Assembly: GCA_030633225.1 (NCBI GenBank)
Contig: DAOVTF010000125.1
Location: forward strand, 1-6,490
Origin: Flavobacteriaceae bacterium
GTDB lineage: Bacteria; Bacteroidota; Bacteroidia; Flavobacteriales; Flavobacteriaceae
Direction of reading: 5' to 3'
DNA length: 6,490 nucleotides
Each line of letters opens with the position of its first letter. The first letter of the stretch is position 1. Positions 6,455 through 6,490 of the stretch are shown here, one piece after another. The position numbers were made by a program, and so were the translations under genes. The notes under the pieces are model-generated. The model saw only the letters and a program-made list of their open reading frames with translations. It ran no database searches and had not been told where the DNA came from.

Positions 6455-6462
6455 CAAATATA
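6455..6462 (-). promoter_or_regulatory. Putative -7 promoter element of fabI
   Basis: The minus strand reads TATATTTG, an exact TAnnTTTG match ending 40 bases before the fabI ATG, giving a predicted leader of about 33 bases that is extremely A/T-rich. A TTG lies directly next to the element rather than at -33, and the proper -33 position shows no TTG. The remaining bases to the right edge (6463-6490) show no recognisable gene. Confidence 0.5.
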
Positions 6463-6490
6463 GCAATTTATTAGCTTTAGGATGTGGCTA

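Noticed and set aside
1..6490. Defence system, mobile element, CRISPR or toxin-antitoxin genes
   Set aside because: All substantial coding space is explained by housekeeping-type metabolic genes plus one glycosyltransferase. No transposase, integrase, direct-repeat array, tRNA or target-site duplication was seen.

Overview
The window is a 6.5-kb, AT-rich stretch (about one third G+C by eye). All six recognisable genes lie on the minus strand. Several features point to a Bacteroidota member: no obvious Shine-Dalgarno sequences, AT-rich leaders, matches to the Bacteroidota -7 promoter element (TAnnTTTG) shortly before four of the six genes, and protein sequences of Bacteroidota type. The ETF subunits and their partner dehydrogenase look most like the set found in Bacteroidales/Marinilabiliales-type organisms. 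I cannot name a genus.

Read in the direction of transcription (from the right edge leftwards): fabI, the enoyl-ACP reductase of fatty-acid synthesis, has its own promoter element and a hairpin/U-tract terminator. Next comes a probable etfB-etfA-acyl-CoA dehydrogenase operon. It is followed by a 224-bp gap holding a perfect 27-bp palindrome and a new promoter element, then a family 2 glycosyltransferase with a C-terminal membrane region. A short terminator-like hairpin overlaps the end of that gene. Last is the first 79 codons of a cysteine synthase/cystathionine beta-synthase family PLP enzyme, which runs off the left edge.

The functional core is a redox module. The acyl-CoA dehydrogenase oxidises an acyl-CoA (exact substrate unknown) and passes electrons to the EtfAB flavoprotein encoded immediately upstream. 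FabI works in the opposite, biosynthetic direction and appears to be a separate transcription unit. The glycosyltransferase and PLP enzyme look like independent neighbours.

I found no mobile element, CRISPR array, tRNA, rRNA or phage gene, and no convincing undescribed multi-gene system. The items most worth a second look are non-coding: the palindrome at 1514-1540, the minus-strand-specific hairpin at 3385-3406, and the dyad at 3341-3367 before the dehydrogenase. The type of ETF also deserves attention.
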